From assembly GCA_014762585.1 (NCBI GenBank), contig JABURN010000205.1:1-9804 (forward strand): a DNA stretch of 9,804 nucleotides, read 5' to 3'. Both the position numbers and the translations under genes were made by a program. Shown here one piece after another: positions 7,314 to 9,804 of the stretch. How positions within the stretch are numbered: position 1 is the stretch's first letter; the number at the start of each line of letters is the position of its first letter. The notes beneath the pieces are model-generated. The model saw only the letters and a list, made by a program, of their open reading frames with translations. It did no database searches and was not told the DNA's origin. Source of the stretch: Methylophaga sp. (GTDB lineage Bacteria > Pseudomonadota > Gammaproteobacteria > Nitrosococcales > Methylophagaceae).

Positions 7314-9253
7314 ACTGACTGAAGTTTGCTGAGTAAGTCTTCCTCTGTGATGGGTTTGCTGAAAAAATAGCCCTGACCGTAATAACAGCCCACCGTTTGC
7401 AGAAACTCGCACTGCTCCCGGGTTTCCACCCCTTCTGCCACAACCTTCAGTCCCAGCCCGTCTGACATGGCGACGATGGCGTTGATCAACTCTCTATCCG
7501 CTGGTTTGTTGAAAATATCATGGATAAAACTACGATCAATTTTGAGCACATCAAAAGGATAACTGCGTAAATAACTGAGTGAGGAATAGCCGGTACCAAA
7601 ATCATCCATCGCCAGGGTTATGCCCATCTGATGCAATGCTTCCAGCGTTTCCCTGACCACCGAGGACCCGCCTAATAAAACCCCTTCGGTAATTTCCAGC
7701 TCAATATTGGAAGGCCGAATCTGGTACTGACGAATCAGTTGATCAAGACTATCAATCAGACCGAAATCTCGAAACTGAACCGGTGACAGATTAATCGCCA
7801 TCCGGAAATGCGGCTGTATCAATTGAATCTGTGCCAGCACTTTCAATGCCTGTTCCAGCACAAAACGACCAATAGGTACGATCAGGCTGCTTTGCTCGGC
7901 TACCGAGATAAACTCTTCCGGCGACACCTGCCCCAACAACGGATTATTCCAGCGCAGCAGGGCCTCCGCGCCATTGATTCCGCGCCCCTGAAGCTCAACC
8001 TGAGGTTGATACAACAGGCTTAATTCGTTTTTTTCCAGTGCCGAGTGCAGTTGCTCTTCAATCGTAAAGCGGCGGGTGACGTCCAGATTCATTGCCCGGG
8101 TGAAGTAACTGCAGGTGTTGCGACCGCTTTCTTTGGCATGGAACATGGCGGAATCAGCATTTCTCAACAGTTCAGTCGCGGTATTGCCGTCATTAGGGTA
8201 AATCGCGATACCGATGCTGGCAGTCAGCAGCATCTCGCGCTGATCGATCATAAATGGCCTGCTGAACATGGCCTTGACTGCCTCTATCAGCGCCGGCAAG
8301 TGATCACGCTGAGTAGTCTGATGCTGGAGAATAATAAATTCGTCGCCCCCCAGGCGGCCAAGAACGTGATCCTGAGTCACAACTTCCCTGAGCCTGCTCA
8401 CGAGCTGCTGCAAGAGACGATCGCCGGTATCATGACCCAGCGTGTCGTTAATCTTCTTGAAGTGGTCCAGATCCAGCATTAACACCGCCACATGCTGATT
8501 GGCTTTGCGGGCGGCTTTTATCATCGACCCCAGGTTTTCCAAGGCTCGGAAACGGTTGGGCAAGTCGGTGAGCGGATCATAGTAAGCAAGATGCAGAATT
8601 TCCTCTTCCTGCTTCCGCGAATGTGTGATGTCCGAAATCACCGAGATAAAACCGGTCAATTCTCCTTCATTGTTGCGCTCATAGTCCCAGCTGACCTCCA
8701 AAATGCGCTCCTGACCACCGCGGGTCAGGTTCCGGGTGATGATGGTTTCCGGGTCCGGTTGTTGTCTGACCAGATAGAAAAAATAGTCCTGCATTTGTTT
8801 CTGCTCGGCCTGATCAGGCTGAAAATCCCAGATGTGATATCCCACCAAAGCGCCGTTGGGATAGCCCAGAATCTTATGGTGGCCGGGGTTGCTGTAGGTG
8901 ATGCGACCTTCCAGATCATTTTCCTGGATACCATCGGGGATCGTATCCAGGATCAGGTTCAGACGTTGCTGATTACTGCGAAGCTCGTTGATAAGTGACA
9001 CCTGGCGCCGGAAATAATACTGGCCGAGGACAAACACCAGGATTGAGGTGATAAACACAAAAAACAGACCTTTCCAGGTCTGTAGTGCAGACAGCATGTT
9101 TTTGCTCAAAGAGATCAGATCGATGGCGCGGTCTGAGAAAATGATCCACAGCGCGGCAAACACGGCATAAATCAGCGAGATTTTCAGTGCCGGAACCCAC
9201 GGCTGTGGTGGCTTTTCAGAATTTGCTTTGTGTTCTGTTGGAAGGTTTGCCAT
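7310..9253 (-). CDS. Membrane PAS-GGDEF-EAL cyclic-di-GMP protein
   Basis: This 647-aa protein probably makes and/or degrades cyclic-di-GMP at the inner membrane. Two membrane helices (about 22-42 and 62-80) flank a short periplasmic loop. A PAS domain follows (about 92-210, ending GFISVISDITHSRKQEEE). The GGDEF domain (about 218-385) has the metal/base site DLDHFKKIND (261-270) and an intact GGDEF (302-306). The usual RxxD inhibitory site would fall at residues 293-296, which read TQDH, so product inhibition there looks lost. The EAL domain (about 395-645) keeps EALLRW (430-435), Asn488, Glu520, the DDFGTG motif (550-555), Lys571, Glu607, Glu610 and Gln627, so phosphodiesterase activity is expected. 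The ATG at 9253 is preceded by AGGG at modest spacing. Its TAG overlaps the TAA of the convergent kinase gene. Whether the cyclase half is active or only allosteric cannot be told. Confidence 0.95.
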   Translation of the reverse strand: MANLPTEHKANSEKPPQPWVPALKISLIYAVFAALWIIFSDRAIDLISLSKNMLSALQTWKGLFFVFITSILVFVLGQYYFRRQVSLINELRSNQQRLNLILDTIPDGIQENDLEGRITYSNPGHHKILGYPNGALVGYHIWDFQPDQAEQKQMQDYFFYLVRQQPDPETIITRNLTRGGQERILEVSWDYERNNEGELTGFISVISDITHSRKQEEEILHLAYYDPLTDLPNRFRALENLGSMIKAARKANQHVAVLMLDLDHFKKINDTLGHDTGDRLLQQLVSRLREVVTQDHVLGRLGGDEFIILQHQTTQRDHLPALIEAVKAMFSRPFMIDQREMLLTASIGIAIYPNDGNTATELLRNADSAMFHAKESGRNTCSYFTRAMNLDVTRRFTIEEQLHSALEKNELSLLYQPQVELQGRGINGAEALLRWNNPLLGQVSPEEFISVAEQSSLIVPIGRFVLEQALKVLAQIQLIQPHFRMAINLSPVQFRDFGLIDSLDQLIRQYQIRPSNIELEITEGVLLGGSSVVRETLEALHQMGITLAMDDFGTGYSSLSYLRSYPFDVLKIDRSFIHDIFNKPADRELINAIVAMSDGLGLKVVAEGVETREQCEFLQTVGCYYGQGYFFSKPITEEDLLSKLQSV

Positions 9254-9311
9254 GTCTGAATCCCTGACCTTGCGCTGTGGTAACGGCCGATGCCGTCTTA
9301 ACTCTTATTGG

Positions 9312-9317
9312 ATTCTA
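9312..9317 (-). promoter_or_regulatory. Possible -10 element for the GGDEF-EAL gene
   Basis: The minus strand reads TAGAAT, five of six matches to the -10 consensus, about 60 bases before the ATG and downstream of the tRNA terminator, so the gene needs its own promoter here. No good -35 is seen at normal spacing. Between it and the start codon, ACGGC at 9283-9287 and GCCGT at 9292-9296 can form a small five-pair stem with a tetraloop. Confidence 0.25.
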
Positions 9318-9357
9318 CAGCGTCGCTAATAGGAATACACTGCCAAATTTCAGACAC

Positions 9358-9383
9358 AAAAAAGCCCGAATAATTCGGGCTTT
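9358..9383 (-). terminator. Intrinsic terminator after tRNA-Leu
   Basis: On the minus strand a perfect ten-pair stem (AAAGCCCGAA / TTCGGGCTTT, loop TTA) spans 9383-9361 and runs into six T residues ending at 9358. It begins seven bases after the tRNA CCA end, so it should end the secG - tRNA-Leu transcript and insulate it from the signalling genes. Confidence 0.9.
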
Positions 9384-9389
9384 GAGATT

Positions 9390-9475
9390 TGGTACCGACG
9401 GGCGGAGTCGAACCGCCACGGGCTATGCCCACCACCCCCTCAAGATGGCGTGTCTACCAATTTCACCACGTCGGC
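9390..9475 (-). tRNA. tRNA-Leu (anticodon GAG)
   Basis: This is a class II tRNA of 86 bases including an encoded CCA (9392-9390). The acceptor stem pairs GCCGACG with CGTCGGT, with a single G-T at the first pair. The D-arm contains AATTGGTAGAC. The anticodon stem CCATC/GGTGG encloses the loop TTGAGGG, giving anticodon GAG at 9441-9439, which reads CUC and CUU leucine codons. A long variable arm (TGGGC-ATA-GCCCG) marks it as tRNA-Leu, and the T-arm is GGCGG-TTCGACT-CCGCC. It lies 16 bases after the secG stop and is probably processed from the secG transcript, as E. coli leuU also lies beside secG with the same anticodon. Confidence 0.97.
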
Positions 9476-9491
9476 TTTAAAAGCGGGTATT

Positions 9492-9804
9492 TTACGGCAA
9501 TTCCGGCAAATCTGCAGGAGTTTGTTGCTGTGTTTGTTCAGTTGGCACAGACTCGGTCACGCTTTTGGCTTTTTCCGGTCTGTCGACTGAAAAATAAGCC
9601 AGAGTCAGGCTGGTGGCAAAGAAAATGGCGGCCAGAATCGCACTGCTGCGACTCAGAAAGGAAGCCGATCCTCGGCTGCCGAACAGGCTACCGGAAGCAC
9701 CGCCCCCTGCACCGCCACCGAATGCCGCACCGGCATCAGCGCCTTTACCGTGCTGAATCAGTACCAAACCAACCAGCATCAGACAGACAATAATATGTAT
9801 CGTC
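9492..9804 (-). CDS. secG: Protein translocase subunit SecG, 5' end beyond the window
   Basis: SecG is a two-helix inner-membrane subunit of the SecYEG translocon that stimulates SecA-driven protein export. The frame is open through the right edge; 103 residues are visible and the start lies outside. The end of helix 1 runs into the family hallmark [14 protein letters not shown], followed by a glycine-rich loop, [18 protein letters not shown] and helix 2 ([13 protein letters not shown]). An internal ATG at 9779 falls within helix 1 and should not be taken as the start. The tail after helix 2 is polar and rich in Thr, Gln and Pro, as is common and poorly conserved in SecG. The TAA stop lies 16 bases before tRNA-Leu. 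Confidence 0.95.
   Translation of the reverse strand, partial: TIHIIVCLMLVGLVLIQHGKGADAGAAFGGGAGGGASGSLFGSRGSASFLSRSSAILAAIFFATSLTLAYFSVDRPEKAKSVTESVPTEQTQQQTPADLPELP

Noticed and set aside
8045..8998. Two plus-strand open frames (145 and 168 codons) opposite the GGDEF-EAL gene
   Set aside because: They lie antisense to conserved GGDEF and PAS coding sequence and have no recognisable domains or ribosome sites.
9358..9475. tRNA-Leu as an integration site for a genomic island
   Set aside because: No copy of the tRNA 3' end was found near the other boundary (4350-4640), there is no integrase, and the terminator next to the tRNA is intact.
9277..9793. Plus-strand open frames across tRNA-Leu and secG
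   Set aside because: They read through the complement of a tRNA gene and of secG; the translations have no domain character.

Overview
The window looks like a chromosomal segment of a gammaproteobacterium. It carries separate nuoC and nuoD genes (not the fused nuoCD of enterics) and the old neighbourhood secG - tRNA-Leu(GAG) - nuo, which from general knowledge is shared by many beta- and gammaproteobacteria. A Methylophaga or Piscirickettsiaceae-like source fits, but this is inference. No mobile element, CRISPR array or foreign-looking block was seen.

Layout. Positions 1-4349 (minus strand) hold the promoter-proximal half of the complex I operon, nuoA-B-C-D-E-F, with nuoF cut by the left edge. 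The genes are packed with stop/start overlaps or near-zero gaps, and several use GTG starts. Positions 4350-4637 form a divergent control region. For nuo it contains a -10 hexamer and a CRP-type box centred exactly where a class II activator site should lie (-41.5), followed by a hairpin at the predicted mRNA 5' end. Nearer the divergent gene lie two TGACA/TGTCA dyads. Positions 4638-7313 (plus strand) encode a membrane hybrid histidine kinase (Cache-like sensor, PAS, HisKA, HATPase, REC). Positions 7310-9253 (minus strand) encode a membrane PAS-GGDEF-EAL cyclic-di-GMP protein that meets the kinase tail to tail, with the stop codons overlapping. Positions 9358-9804 (minus strand) hold the end of secG, then tRNA-Leu(GAG), then a strong intrinsic terminator.

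How the parts relate. NuoA-F form the start of the proton-pumping NADH:quinone oxidoreductase: NuoEF take electrons from NADH, NuoBCD form the quinone-reducing connecting module, and NuoA is a membrane subunit beside the quinone channel. SecG belongs to the Sec translocon. The two signalling genes sit between the tRNA and nuoA, a place where nuoA often follows directly in relatives. The kinase has a receiver but no Hpt and no adjacent response regulator, so its phosphorelay partner must lie elsewhere. A link between this signalling pair and respiration is suggested only by position.
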